A DNA stretch of 42,716 bases from Bacteroidales bacterium (GCA_017960905.1 JAGCYH010000057.1:1-42716), one strand, 5' to 3'. Shown: positions 9,316 through 16,789, counted from the stretch's first letter. Made by a program: numbers and translations. The notes: generated from the letters alone by a model not told the origin.

Positions 9316-9323
9316 CAAATATA
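9316..9323 (-). promoter_or_regulatory. -7 promoter element of the Cys-rich gene
   Basis: Minus-strand TATATTTG followed by C, matching the Bacteroides primary sigma consensus TAnnTTTG. It lies 31 bp before the ATG at 9284. The usual -33 position is taken by the shared box at 9342-9356. Confidence 0.75.
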
Positions 9324-9331
9324 CAACGTAT

Positions 9332-9362
9332 TTTCCTACCAACCTACTATTCTGGTAGGAAA
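9332..9362. promoter_or_regulatory. Operator-like inverted repeat containing the shared 15-bp box
   Basis: Perfect 10-bp arms TTTCCTACCA and TGGTAGGAAA separated by 11 bp. On the minus strand the interior carries the box ACCAGAATAGTAGGT (9342-9356), ending exactly 18 bp before the -7 element. The same box at the same distance precedes both copies of the PLP-enzyme gene (10466-10480 and 12929-12943). Probably a regulator binding site over the -33 region. Confidence 0.65.
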
Positions 9363-9548
9363 TTTAATTAAAAAGTGTGAATTTAAGGTTTTTTAACGAT
9401 AAGGCCGATATGGCTTGTTTGTTGTCCTTGCTGTAAATGACTGATTGATAATGAATAATAGTGATTGTCTGATTTTTTGCTTTCGATGCACAACATTTGA
9501 CAAAGAAAATCTTTTCGACAGCGATACTCATCGTTTCAAATAAAAACA

Positions 9549-9576
9549 AGAGAGCTATAGTTTACTATAGCTCTCT
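9549..9576 (-). terminator. Rho-independent terminator for the GDSL hydrolase gene
   Basis: Perfect 12-bp stem AGAGAGCTATAG/CTATAGCTCTCT with a 4-nt loop. On the minus strand it is followed by a T-rich tail (TTGTTTTTATTT). It lies 125 bp downstream of the hydrolase stop. Together with the operator and promoter at 9316-9362 it accounts for most of the 417-bp gap between 9285 and 9701, in which I see no convincing gene. Confidence 0.75.
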
Positions 9577-9701
9577 GTTTCTTATCGCTCTCTTACGTAT
9601 TTGCTTGTGTGAGAGATCGTTGTAGCTTGCTTCTTTTGAGATATTTGCACTAATATACTGAAAATCTGTCAATTAGAGTCTTGCCTATGCGTTGCGCCAC
9701 T

Positions 9702-10361
9702 TCATTTGATGGCCTCTGTCAGTTGTTCGCAGATGCTCTTCATTCCACTGATAGAGGGGTGTCCGTTCTGCTTTTCGATGTCGTGGAGCTCGATGAGCTG
9801 AATGTTGTAGTGCTTGCATACCTCGCGCATCGACTCGTTGACTGGTTCCCTGAGTTCAGAGTTAAGCAGCGAGTAGATTTTTGCTTCCGGATAGCGTTTC
9901 TGAAGCTTGTCGAACAGACAAGCAAGCGCCGGACGGAATTTCATGCAATCCTCTTTAGTCCAGTCAGCGTACTGATACTCACCCATGGGTGAGTTGGCCC
10001 ACGCATCGTTGGTGCCGCCAAAAACAAAGATGATGTCAGGGTTGCCCAAACTATCGACGCGCGAAATGAAATTATTGCGCGAGAAGTCCATGCCGCCGTA
10101 ACCGGTGCCACAGATAGTGGTGCCACCCCATGAATCATTTTTTTCCAATTGGTAGCCCTGTGCCTTGATGTAAAGACTCCACCAAGTCTGTTCAACCTCC
10201 ACAACATCGTTTCTGTCGTTAGGGTAGAACGAGGCGTAATTGGCCGGAATGACACCTTGGAAGGTAGAATATGAGTCGCCCAAAATTGATACTTTTTTAG
10301 TCTGTGCCGAGGCTGATAACATAGCGAATGCCATCAATGCCAATGTGAATATTCTCTTCAT
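9702..10361 (-). CDS. SGNH/GDSL-family hydrolase, secreted
   Basis: 219 residues with a signal peptide ending in SASAQ (~20). Block I is SILGDSYSTF (nucleophile Ser30). Block III is GGTNDAW (Asn118). The C-terminal catalytic His is probably His201 in KQNGHPSISGM. The family hydrolyses ester bonds, often on acetylated glycans or lipids, and here it would act in the periplasm or outside. The usual DxxH spacing is not exact (Asp194, His201), a variant common in Bacteroidetes members as I recall them. It has its own promoter (10388-10395) and terminator (9549-9576), so it is probably monocistronic. Confidence 0.88.
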   Translation of the reverse strand: MKRIFTLALMAFAMLSASAQTKKVSILGDSYSTFQGVIPANYASFYPNDRNDVVEVEQTWWSLYIKAQGYQLEKNDSWGGTTICGTGYGGMDFSRNNFISRVDSLGNPDIIFVFGGTNDAWANSPMGEYQYADWTKEDCMKFRPALACLFDKLQKRYPEAKIYSLLNSELREPVNESMREVCKHYNIQLIELHDIEKQNGHPSISGMKSICEQLTEAIK

Positions 10362-10387
10362 TATTAATTTGTTTTATAATTATATGG

Positions 10388-10395
10388 CAAAAATA
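10388..10395 (-). promoter_or_regulatory. -7 promoter element of the GDSL hydrolase
   Basis: Minus-strand TATTTTTG, 27 bp before the ATG at 10361. The shared 15-bp box is absent at the matching position. Confidence 0.6.
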
Positions 10396-10465
10396 CATAT
10401 TTTCCAAAACTATTATTGGTATATACTCTATTTTTTTTCAGTTTCAATGTAGTCTTTGATAACAC

Positions 10466-10480
10466 ACCTTTTTAGTAGGT
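10466..10480 (+). promoter_or_regulatory. Shared regulatory box, broken PLP-enzyme copy
   Basis: ACCTTTTTAGTAGGT, with ACCT/AGGT dyad ends, placed exactly 18 bp before the -7 element TAATTTTG (10499-10506). Confidence 0.65.
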
Positions 10481-10498
10481 CAATCAAAAAATCTTTTC

Positions 10499-10506
10499 TA
10501 ATTTTG
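10499..10506 (+). promoter_or_regulatory. -7 promoter element of the broken PLP-enzyme copy
   Basis: TAATTTTG, consensus TAnnTTTG. Between it and the ATG at 10541 lies a five-codon upstream ORF (MDTIL, 10520-10537) that is also kept in the intact copy. The promoter looks fully functional although the gene is broken. Confidence 0.7.
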
Positions 10507-10540
10507 CATCGCAAAAAAAATGGATACAATATTGTAAATT

Positions 10541-10848
10541 ATGGATAAACAGACAAATACAGTTCATACGCAGCAAATGAGCCCCGACGCATACGGGGCA
10601 CTTAATATGCCGGTTTACCACTCGGCGGCTTTTGGATTTCCGTCGGCCAAAGCTATGGCCGACGCTTTTGTAGGCCGTACCGATGCGCCTACCTATTCGC
10701 GTGTGACCAATCCGACTGTAACTTATTTCGAAAACCGCGTCAGACAATTGTCTGGCGCATAGAATGTTTTCGCTTTCAATTCAGGTATGGCGGCCATCAG
10801 CTGTACGCTGATGGCTCTCGCTGCAAGCGGCAAAAACATTGTCACTTC
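10541..10848 (+). pseudogene. Truncated 5' copy of the transsulfuration-family PLP enzyme
   Basis: This segment matches 13003-13310 (start of the intact gene) with 8 differences in 308 bp. One turns CAG into TAG after codon 73; the other seven are synonymous. Homology continues upstream through the promoter and box to about 10457, and ends abruptly at 10848, only 22 bp before the convergent stop of the CDF gene. TAG is a real stop in this genome (it ends the thioesterase gene at 12879), so the copy can make at most a 73-residue fragment without the PLP lysine. A direct duplication followed by truncation is the simplest reading. Confidence 0.9.
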
Positions 10849-10870
10849 GCGGTCTTTGCGGTGCATTTGT

Positions 10871-11974
10871 CTATTCGCTATAATTATGGTCGACAAAAAC
10901 TGACAATCGGATATCAGGCACAAGCGTCTGTATTTCGGCTTTCAGCTCACTGACAAGTGTGTCGTCGTTGGTAACCGAAATGTCGGGCACAACATCAACA
11001 GTGAGTGTTTTTTCATGTTCCGAATAGTAGAAACCGTGCGCCTGCACAATCTCTTTGTGGTTGGCGATAGTCTGCATTACCTTCGCCTGCAACTCGGCAC
11101 GCTGGTTTTCGCCCGTGGCAACAGCATAGACGCCCACCGTCATAATTATCCCGCGATTCTCGTACATCTGTGTTGAGATTTTGCGTGTCAGCCCGTGTAT
11201 TTCATGTGCCGTCATTGTGTCGTTGACGCTGATATGAAGCGAGCCTATTTTTACTTCGGGACCGTAGTTGTGCAGTATCAGGTCGAACACACCGACGACA
11301 CCATCGAATGCCGCCACTTCTTTCCGAATTTCGCTTGTAAGTTCAGCCGAGATGCTTGTCCCAAGCAGCTCGTTGACCGGCGACGCAAGCATCTCTACAC
11401 CTACTTTTATGATTACCACCGATATGAGCGAACCAAGAATACCGTCGAGCGAAACGCCCCAGATGAGCATTACGCCAGCCGAAACAAGGGTGGCCAAGGT
11501 AATGACTGAATCGAACAGAGCGTCGGAACCGGAAGCAATGAGCGCATCGCTTTTGAGTTGCTCGCCTTTGTGCTTAACATACAGACCCAGAGCGAGTTTC
11601 ACAACTATGGCAACAACAATAACGACGAGCGTGACTGTTGAATAACTCGGTTCGGTGGGGTCGAAAATCTTCTTTACTGATTCAATAAGCGAAGTTATGC
11701 CTGCCGACAGTACGATGACTGCAATGATGATGGCGCTGAAATACTCTATGCGCCCGAACCCAAACGGATGTTTGCGGTCGGGTGGGCGCTGCGAGAGTTT
11801 GGTGCCGACAATGGTGATGACACTCGACAACGCATCGCTCAGGTTGTTTACGGCGTCCATAACAATGGCTACGCTACTCGACAGTACGCCCACTGTGGCC
11901 TTGAATCCTGCCAGAAGTACATTGGCGGCTATGCCGACAATGCTCGTGCGTATGATTTGTGAACTACGATCCAT
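10871..11974 (-). CDS. Cation diffusion facilitator (CDF) metal exporter, Mn-type site
   Basis: 367 residues, six membrane segments plus a C-terminal cytoplasmic domain. The transport site reads NxxxD in TM2 (Asn43, Asp47 in DAVNNLSDALSS) and DxxxD in TM5 (Asp151, Asp155 in SGSDALFDS). In characterised CDFs the Asn-containing TM2 site is associated with manganese (MntE-type), while Zn exporters usually have His there. After the usual CDF C-terminal domain there is a second ferredoxin-like stretch (~290-367). The gene is divergent from the thioesterase; the two promoters face away from a perfect 18-bp inverted repeat. Exporter is firm; Mn preference is inference. Confidence 0.92.
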   Translation of the reverse strand: MDRSSQIIRTSIVGIAANVLLAGFKATVGVLSSSVAIVMDAVNNLSDALSSVITIVGTKLSQRPPDRKHPFGFGRIEYFSAIIIAVIVLSAGITSLIESVKKIFDPTEPSYSTVTLVVIVVAIVVKLALGLYVKHKGEQLKSDALIASGSDALFDSVITLATLVSAGVMLIWGVSLDGILGSLISVVIIKVGVEMLASPVNELLGTSISAELTSEIRKEVAAFDGVVGVFDLILHNYGPEVKIGSLHISVNDTMTAHEIHGLTRKISTQMYENRGIIMTVGVYAVATGENQRAELQAKVMQTIANHKEIVQAHGFYYSEHEKTLTVDVVPDISVTNDDTLVSELKAEIQTLVPDIRLSVFVDHNYSE

Positions 11975-12002
11975 GTATTACTCTGTTCTCTTAAATATGG
12001 TG

Positions 12003-12010
12003 TAAAGTTA
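12003..12010 (-). promoter_or_regulatory. Probable -7 element of the CDF gene
   Basis: Minus-strand TAACTTTA, one base from TAnnTTTG, 29 bp before the ATG at 11974. Its -33 region lies in the adjoining inverted repeat. Confidence 0.5.
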
Positions 12011-12011
12011 C

Positions 12012-12050
12012 AAAAATCTAAGGAATATCAGCGATATTCCTTAGATTTTT
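12012..12050. promoter_or_regulatory. Perfect 18-bp inverted repeat between divergent promoters
   Basis: Arms AAAAATCTAAGGAATATC and its exact complement are separated by AGC. The repeat lies between the -7 boxes of the CDF gene (12003-12010, minus) and the thioesterase gene (12055-12062, plus) and covers both -33 regions. It could be a shared operator. It also has terminator shape (T5 at the end on both strands), which could stop antisense transcription arriving from the broken PLP-enzyme promoter. Confidence 0.7.
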
Positions 12051-12054
12051 ATGA

Positions 12055-12062
12055 TACCTTTG
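12055..12062 (+). promoter_or_regulatory. -7 promoter element of the thioesterase gene
   Basis: TACCTTTG, exact TAnnTTTG consensus, 25 bp before the ATG at 12088. Confidence 0.7.
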
Positions 12063-12087
12063 CCGATAAATAACAAAATCTTCAATT

Positions 12088-12879
12088 ATGACAGCGACAG
12101 GAAAATACAGACACAAATACACCGTTACGGCAGCCGATATGACGCCGCTTTACAGGCTCACGCCCAATGCCATGCTGATGTATTTCCAGGACAGTTTTGC
12201 GCGCCTGATGACCATTCACAACTTTGCCGCCTTCGACATTGATAAACAGCAGCGTATGTGGGTAATCACTGAGTTTCACATAGATATATGCCCGACGGTG
12301 ATTTTTTGGGCCGAAGATTTTGTGGTTGAAGTGTGGATTAGCGAACTCACGTCGCTGCGCAATTACTGCGATTTCCGTATTACCCGCGCCGACAACGGCA
12401 ACCTGATTGCGTCGGGCTCAAGCCAATGGAATATTCTGAACCTTGAAACAAAACGGCTCGAACCAACTGATTTTCTGACCGATGCGTTAACCGTGATTCC
12501 CGAAATGATGACCGAAAGTCACAAGAAAGAACGCTTCCCGAAGGCGCAGTCGGTTGATATGCAGATGGAGCACCGTGTGAACCGGCTCGACCTCGACTTC
12601 AACTTCCACGTAAGCAACCGCAGTTACGTCAGCATTGCACTGCTCACAATGCCCGACGACGTGCTGACCGCGCAGACGCCAGCCGCGCTCACAGTCCATT
12701 GGCTGCACGAGACATACCTCGACGACACGCTTTGCTGTCAAATGTCGCGCCTTGTCAACGATACCTATCTGCACATTCTCACAAATTCGTCAGGCACCAC
12801 CGTGTGCGAGGTTTTGAGCCGTTGGATGCCGCAACCAACGGCGGCCGATGTGAGCGATGTGCTGAACCGCGATTTGTAG
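12088..12879 (+). CDS. Acyl-ACP thioesterase (FatA/FatB-like, double hot-dog)
   Basis: 263 residues, soluble. The first hot-dog opens with YTVTAADMTPLYRLTPNAMLMYFQD and continues through WVITEFHIDICPTVIFWAEDFVVEVW. The second contains the family pattern HRVNRLDLDFNFHVSNRSYVS (Asp and Asn region) and ends LSRWMPQP. Bacterial acyl-ACP thioesterases release fatty acids from acyl carrier protein in the cytoplasm. It lies between a CDF gene and the intact PLP-enzyme gene, in the segment bounded by the two PLP-enzyme copies. No functional link to those neighbours is evident. Confidence 0.88.
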   Translation: MTATGKYRHKYTVTAADMTPLYRLTPNAMLMYFQDSFARLMTIHNFAAFDIDKQQRMWVITEFHIDICPTVIFWAEDFVVEVWISELTSLRNYCDFRITRADNGNLIASGSSQWNILNLETKRLEPTDFLTDALTVIPEMMTESHKKERFPKAQSVDMQMEHRVNRLDLDFNFHVSNRSYVSIALLTMPDDVLTAQTPAALTVHWLHETYLDDTLCCQMSRLVNDTYLHILTNSSGTTVCEVLSRWMPQPTAADVSDVLNRDL

Positions 12880-12928
12880 GTTTTCTGCATACTCTTTCGT
12901 AACTTTATGAGATGTGTTTTATAAACAT

Positions 12929-12943
12929 ACCATTTTAGTAGGT
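12929..12943 (+). promoter_or_regulatory. Shared regulatory box, intact PLP-enzyme gene
   Basis: ACCATTTTAGTAGGT, exactly 18 bp before the -7 element at 12962-12969. Same box and spacing as at 10466-10480 and, on the other strand, 9342-9356. Confidence 0.65.
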
Positions 12944-12961
12944 TATTAGAAAAATCTTTTC

Positions 12962-12969
12962 TAATTTTG
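12962..12969 (+). promoter_or_regulatory. -7 promoter element of the intact PLP-enzyme gene
   Basis: TAATTTTG. The leader downstream also holds the five-codon ORF MDTIL (12982-12999), ending 3 bp before the gene start. Confidence 0.7.
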
Positions 12970-13002
12970 CATCGCAAAAAAATGGATACAATATTGTAAA
13001 TT

Positions 13003-14181
13003 ATGGATAAACAGACAAATACAGTTCATACGCAGCAAATGAGCCCCGACGCATACGGGGCACTTAATATGCCGGTTTACCACTCGGCGGCATTTGGCTT
13101 TCCGTCGGCCAAGGCTATGGCCGACGCTTTTGTAGGCCGTACCGATGCGCCTACCTATTCGCGTGTGACCAATCCGACTGTAACTTATTTCGAAAACCGC
13201 GTCAGACAACTGTCTGGCGCACAGAATGTTTTCGCTTTCAATTCAGGTATGGCGGCCATCAGCTGTACGCTGATGGCACTCGCCGCAAGCGGCAAAAACA
13301 TTGTTACTTCACCGCATCTGTTCGGTAATACGGTGTCGCTGCTAAAAAACACTTTGGGACGCTTCGGTGTCGAAACTCGTTTTGTCGATTTGCTTGATAG
13401 CGAAGCTGTTGCCAATGCCGTTGACGAGAATACGGCCTGTCTGTTTCTCGAGATTATAACAAATCCGCAACTTGAAGTTGCGGATTTGCGGATTCTTGCC
13501 GACATTGCCCACAAACGCAACGTTCCTCTCGTGGCCGACACCACTATAATTCCGTTCACACAATTCGGCGCATCGGCGTTAGGTGTTGATATTGAGGTGG
13601 TTTCGAGTACCAAATATATCTCAGGCGGCGCAACCTCGCTGGGCGGTTTGGTTATCGATTACGGCCATTTTCCGCAACTTTACCGCTCGATGAAGTTCGA
13701 ATTGCTCTATAACTTAGGCAGTTATATGACACCGCAAGTGGCATTTATGCAAACCAACGGCCTCGAAACGCTCGATTTGCGATATCGCGTTCAAGCTGAT
13801 AACGCGCTTGAATTGGCACAACGGCTTCGTCAAGTACCTGAAATAAAGGCTGTTAACTACAATGGTCTGCCCGACAACGAGTTTCACGAAGTTGCGAAAA
13901 AGCAGTTCGGTGGCACCTATGGTGCCATGCTCACTATCGACTTGGAGGACAAGCAGTCGGCTTTCGAATTCATCGACCGTCTGCAACTTATCAGCCGCGC
14001 GACGAATCTTTTCGACAGTAAGTCGCTGGCCATTCATCCGGCATCTACCATCTTCGGCGCTTTCGCTGGCTCGCAGCGCCGTGCTATGAACGTGCGCGAC
14101 ACCACGGTGCGCCTCAGCATCGGCATGGAGTCGGTCGACGACTTGTATCAGGATATTATTCAGGCAGTTAGGAAGGATTGA
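13003..14181 (+). CDS. Transsulfuration-family PLP enzyme, probably O-acylhomoserine sulfhydrylase
   Basis: 392 residues, the normal length for the Cys/Met metabolism PLP family. Visible residues: YSR (52-54) and SGMAA (81-85) for phosphate binding, Asp179 facing the PLP nitrogen, and Lys204 in SSTKYISGG as the Schiff-base lysine. The position usually Tyr in methionine gamma-lyase and cystathionine enzymes is Phe107 (HLFGNT), as I recall for MetZ-type sulfhydrylases. I therefore favour homocysteine or methionine synthesis from O-acylhomoserine, with gamma-lyase as the alternative. The promoter carries the box shared with the Cys-rich gene. Its 5' part is duplicated at 10541-10848. Confidence 0.87.
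   Translation: MDKQTNTVHTQQMSPDAYGALNMPVYHSAAFGFPSAKAMADAFVGRTDAPTYSRVTNPTVTYFENRVRQLSGAQNVFAFNSGMAAISCTLMALAASGKNIVTSPHLFGNTVSLLKNTLGRFGVETRFVDLLDSEAVANAVDENTACLFLEIITNPQLEVADLRILADIAHKRNVPLVADTTIIPFTQFGASALGVDIEVVSSTKYISGGATSLGGLVIDYGHFPQLYRSMKFELLYNLGSYMTPQVAFMQTNGLETLDLRYRVQADNALELAQRLRQVPEIKAVNYNGLPDNEFHEVAKKQFGGTYGAMLTIDLEDKQSAFEFIDRLQLISRATNLFDSKSLAIHPASTIFGAFAGSQRRAMNVRDTTVRLSIGMESVDDLYQDIIQAVRKD
13460..13488. repeat. Intragenic perfect palindrome in the PLP-enzyme gene
   Basis: 14-bp perfect arms (CAAATCCGCAACTT and complement) around one base, encoding NPQLEVADL. The longest perfect intragenic repeat seen in the window. Confidence 0.92.
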
Positions 14182-14222
14182 GAGGTATACTATAGAGTGG
14201 TGGATTTATGCATTTGATATAC

Positions 14223-14252
14223 AGGCATTTAGCAGCTTGCTGCTAAATGCCT
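14223..14252. terminator. Bidirectional hairpin between convergent genes
   Basis: Perfect 14-bp stem AGGCATTTAGCAGC and complement with a 2-nt loop, between the PLP-enzyme stop (14181) and the convergent small gene, whose stop (14243-14245) lies in the stem. T-tails are weak on both strands. Confidence 0.6.
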
Positions 14253-14452
14253 AATTCTTGTTCCAAAACATCATAAACATAGGTGGAGCTTTGGAAATAC
14301 AGGCCTGTTTTCAGATTGTTGAGTGCTTTGTATGTGTTTGAATTATAGATAGTATCCATTGCTTCGCGTAAAGATAGTGAGCGATCTTCCATCAATCGCA
14401 CTATCAGTTCGCGAGTCAATGTCTCAATCATAAATGTTTCTTTCCCGTTCAT
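14243..14452 (-). CDS. Small protein, third gene of the DUF3791/DUF3990 cassette
   Basis: 69 residues, soluble and probably helical (RELIVRLMEDRSLSLREAMDTIYNSNTYKALNN), with LYFQSSTYVYDVLEQELG at the end. It overlaps the stop of the DUF3990 gene by an ATGA junction (start 14452), so the two are probably translationally coupled. I recall similar small proteins next to DUF3990 genes in other gut bacteria, but have no name for them. A role as partner or antitoxin is possible; not shown. Confidence 0.7.
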   Translation of the reverse strand: MNGKETFMIETLTRELIVRLMEDRSLSLREAMDTIYNSNTYKALNNLKTGLYFQSSTYVYDVLEQELGI

Positions 14453-14919
14453 ATTGCTTTCAATAAATTGATTGCTTTTTGAGTAGCAAACATATATTGC
14501 ATTGTAACAGTGTGATATTTAATTTCTTCCAGAAATTGTTCTAAAGAAATGATACCCTCTTCAACGCGGCGTATTTGATATCCGATGACATCATCTGCAA
14601 TCGGGCCAGCCACTACATCGTAGTCGTGTGTTTGTTCCCGAGTCCGATTCTTGCGATTGTCAAATACAAAACGAGCCCAGTCGAGTGTGTATCCATTGAA
14701 ACCCAGATAATTAACAGCTTCTAATTCTTTGTCATCTACAAAATACTCGTATACTGAAGCTTCGCCTTCGCCATATTGTTCCGTTTTTCGTTCTGCTTGG
14801 CGTTGGGCAACACTCTTGTCGGGCGTCAGATAAAAACCCACGCCAAAATCTTTACCTACGCGGCTTTGCGAAAGGTCGATAGATTCTATTGTCGCATTTG
14901 TGCCATGGTATAGTATCAT
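14449..14919 (-). CDS. DUF3990-like protein, putative ADP-ribosyltransferase fold
   Basis: 156 residues from the ATG at 14919, which overlaps the upstream stop as ATGA; an ATG at 14946 would add nine residues and is less likely. The N-terminus MILYHGTNATIESIDL followed by GKDFGVGFYLT matches DUF3990. His5 in YHGT and Tyr30 in GFYLT sit where H-Y-type ADP-ribosyltransferases have their NAD-binding His and Tyr. A DYDVVAGPIADD motif follows. I did not identify the third catalytic residue. Gene order DUF3791-DUF3990-small protein with overlapping frames suggests a toxin-antitoxin-like unit. Catalysis and toxicity are inference. Base composition is lower in GC than the neighbouring housekeeping genes. 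Confidence 0.8.
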   Translation of the reverse strand: MILYHGTNATIESIDLSQSRVGKDFGVGFYLTPDKSVAQRQAERKTEQYGEGEASVYEYFVDDKELEAVNYLGFNGYTLDWARFVFDNRKNRTREQTHDYDVVAGPIADDVIGYQIRRVEEGIISLEQFLEEIKYHTVTMQYMFATQKAINLLKAI

Positions 14920-15140
14920 ACGAGCGTCCCTCCCATACGTTTGCAATAGGCTGTTAGGTCTTCTACTGTGTTTTCAAACGAAAAAGTGTGCTCCACATCA
15001 TAGTATTTTTCCACAAAATCAAGTCCTTTGTATTGTTGGAGATACCTGAAGGCTTGTTGTGTCGATATGTTGTGCGCAACAGCAAACTCTGTAATCAGAG
15101 CTACTATGTAATCTATTTTATCTCTAATCGACTTAGTCAT
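14916..15140 (-). CDS. DUF3791-like small protein
   Basis: 74 residues from the ATG at 15140 (MTKSIRDKIDYIVALITEFAVAHNISTQQAFRYL). An upstream in-frame start would run into the prfC 3' end and give an unlikely basic extension. Helical, soluble, ending CKRMGGTLV. It is the first gene of a three-gene cassette joined by two ATGA overlaps and commonly accompanies DUF3990 in Bacteroidetes and Firmicutes. Possibly the antitoxin or targeting partner. No TAnnTTTG was found just upstream. Confidence 0.75.
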   Translation of the reverse strand: MTKSIRDKIDYIVALITEFAVAHNISTQQAFRYLQQYKGLDFVEKYYDVEHTFSFENTVEDLTAYCKRMGGTLV

Positions 15141-15186
15141 AGTATTTTGCGTTTGATAATTACATTTTTCTACTGTCTCTTTCTTT

Positions 15187-16764
15187 TCAGAATTCCGAAG
15201 TGAAGTGGAATCTGATGTGCTTGAAGCCTTCCTGCGCCATTTGCAGCATGTAGTTCGACTCGGCGAGGAACACATCGCGGCCCTGTTTGTCTTTGGCCAT
15301 GTACTGCACTTTGCGTTTCTTGAACTCTTCGAGTTCGGCTTCGTCGTCGCTCTCTATCCAACATGCTTTGTATAAGCTTATTGGCTCGTAGCGGCACGAG
15401 GCTTGGTACTCGTGGAGCAGGCGGTATTGTATCACTTCGAACTGCAGTGCACCAACAGTTCCAATAATCTTACGATTATTGAACTGATTTACAAAGAGTT
15501 GCGCCACGCCTTCGTCCATCAGCTGGTCGATGCCTTTGGCCAGTTGCTTCGATTTCATCGGGTCGTCGTTCTCGATATAGCGGAACAGCTCGGGTGAAAA
15601 CGATGGTAAACCCTTGAAAACCAGGTGCTCACCTTCCGAGAGCGAGTCGCTTATCTTGAAGTTGCCCGAGTCGGGTATGCCTATGATGTCGCCCGGGAAG
15701 GCCTCGTCGATGATAGATTTCTTGTCGGCCATGAACGCCGTGGGGCTCGAGAACTTCAGCTCTTTGTTGAGCTGCACGTGGTGGTAAGCTTTGTTGCGTT
15801 CGAAATGTCCGCTGCAAACCTTCACAAACGCTATGCGGTTGCGATGGTTGGGGTCCATGTTGGCGTGTATTTTGAAAACGAAGCCGCTGAATTTCTCTTC
15901 TTCGGGGCGCACCATGCGCCCCTCGGCTTGCGAGGGTTGTGGCGATGGCGCGATGCGCAGGAAGCAATGCAGTAACTCTCTGACACCGAAGTTGTTGAGC
16001 GCCGAACCGAAGAACACGGGCGCCACTTCGGCACGCAGGTAGCTGTCGACGTCGAACTCGGGGTAAACGCCGTTGGCCAGTTCGAGCTCTTCGCGCAGCG
16101 TAGCTGCAGCGCTGTCGCCTATGAGAGTGTCGAGTTTCTGGTCGCTTATGTCGCCGAAGGCTACGCCTTCCTCAATGGTCTGTTTGTTGGCTTTGAAGAT
16201 GTATAAGTTGTTCTCATAGAGGTTGTAAACGCCTTTGAACTGTTCGCCGTTGCCTATTGGCCAGCTTAGTGGGCGCACCTTGATGCGCAGCTCTTTCTCT
16301 ATCTCGTCGAGCGTGTCGAACGGGTCGTTGCAAGGGCGGTCCATCTTGTTGACAAAGACAATGACAGGTGTGCTGCGCATGCGGCACACCTCCATCAGTT
16401 TGCGCGTCTGTGTCTCGACGCCCTTTGCGGCGTCGATGACTATTATTACGCTATCGACAGCCGTGAGCGTGCGGAACGTGTCCTCGGCAAAGTCCTGGTG
16501 GCCAGGCGTGTCGAGTATGTTCACCTTGTAGCCGTCGTACTCGAAACCCATCACCGATGTCGCAACCGAAATGCCGCGTTGCTTCTCTATCTCCATGAAG
16601 TCCGAGGTGGCGGTCTTTTTTATCTTGTTCGATTTCACAGCGCCGGCCACATGTATTGCACCGCCGAAAAGCAACAGCTTTTCGGTCAGAGTCGTCTTTC
16701 CGGCGTCAGGGTGACTTATGATTGCAAACGTCCGTCTGCGTTTTATTTCCTCTAAAAAAGTCAT
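15187..16764 (-). CDS. prfC: Peptide chain release factor 3
   Basis: 525 residues, full length for RF3. The GTPase domain shows G1 (SHPDAGKTT, ~17-25), G2 region ([14 protein letters not shown]), G3 (DTPGHQDF) and G4 (NKMD). A C-terminal RF3-specific region follows ([22 protein letters not shown]). RF3 is a cytoplasmic GTPase that recycles RF1/RF2 from the ribosome after termination. It lies 40 bp downstream of plsC and is probably cotranscribed. Four inverted repeats with 8-bp arms lie in the gene. Confidence 0.97.
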   Translation of the reverse strand: MTFLEEIKRRRTFAIISHPDAGKTTLTEKLLLFGGAIHVAGAVKSNKIKKTATSDFMEIEKQRGISVATSVMGFEYDGYKVNILDTPGHQDFAEDTFRTLTAVDSVIIVIDAAKGVETQTRKLMEVCRMRSTPVIVFVNKMDRPCNDPFDTLDEIEKELRIKVRPLSWPIGNGEQFKGVYNLYENNLYIFKANKQTIEEGVAFGDISDQKLDTLIGDSAAATLREELELANGVYPEFDVDSYLRAEVAPVFFGSALNNFGVRELLHCFLRIAPSPQPSQAEGRMVRPEEEKFSGFVFKIHANMDPNHRNRIAFVKVCSGHFERNKAYHHVQLNKELKFSSPTAFMADKKSIIDEAFPGDIIGIPDSGNFKISDSLSEGEHLVFKGLPSFSPELFRYIENDDPMKSKQLAKGIDQLMDEGVAQLFVNQFNNRKIIGTVGALQFEVIQYRLLHEYQASCRYEPISLYKACWIESDDEAELEEFKKRKVQYMAKDKQGRDVFLAESNYMLQMAQEGFKHIRFHFTSEF

Positions 16765-16789
16765 TTTTAATTATTTACAATTTACAATT

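Noticed and set aside
9364..9549. 61-codon minus-strand ORF between the terminator and the operator
   Set aside because: Its start lies in the terminator stem at 9549-9576, the sequence resembles nothing known and no promoter precedes it.
10541..10848. In-frame TAG in the first PLP-enzyme copy as a recoded Gln or pyrrolysine codon
   Set aside because: The copy also ends abruptly at 10848, and TAG ends the intact thioesterase gene at 12879, so TAG is used as a normal stop here.
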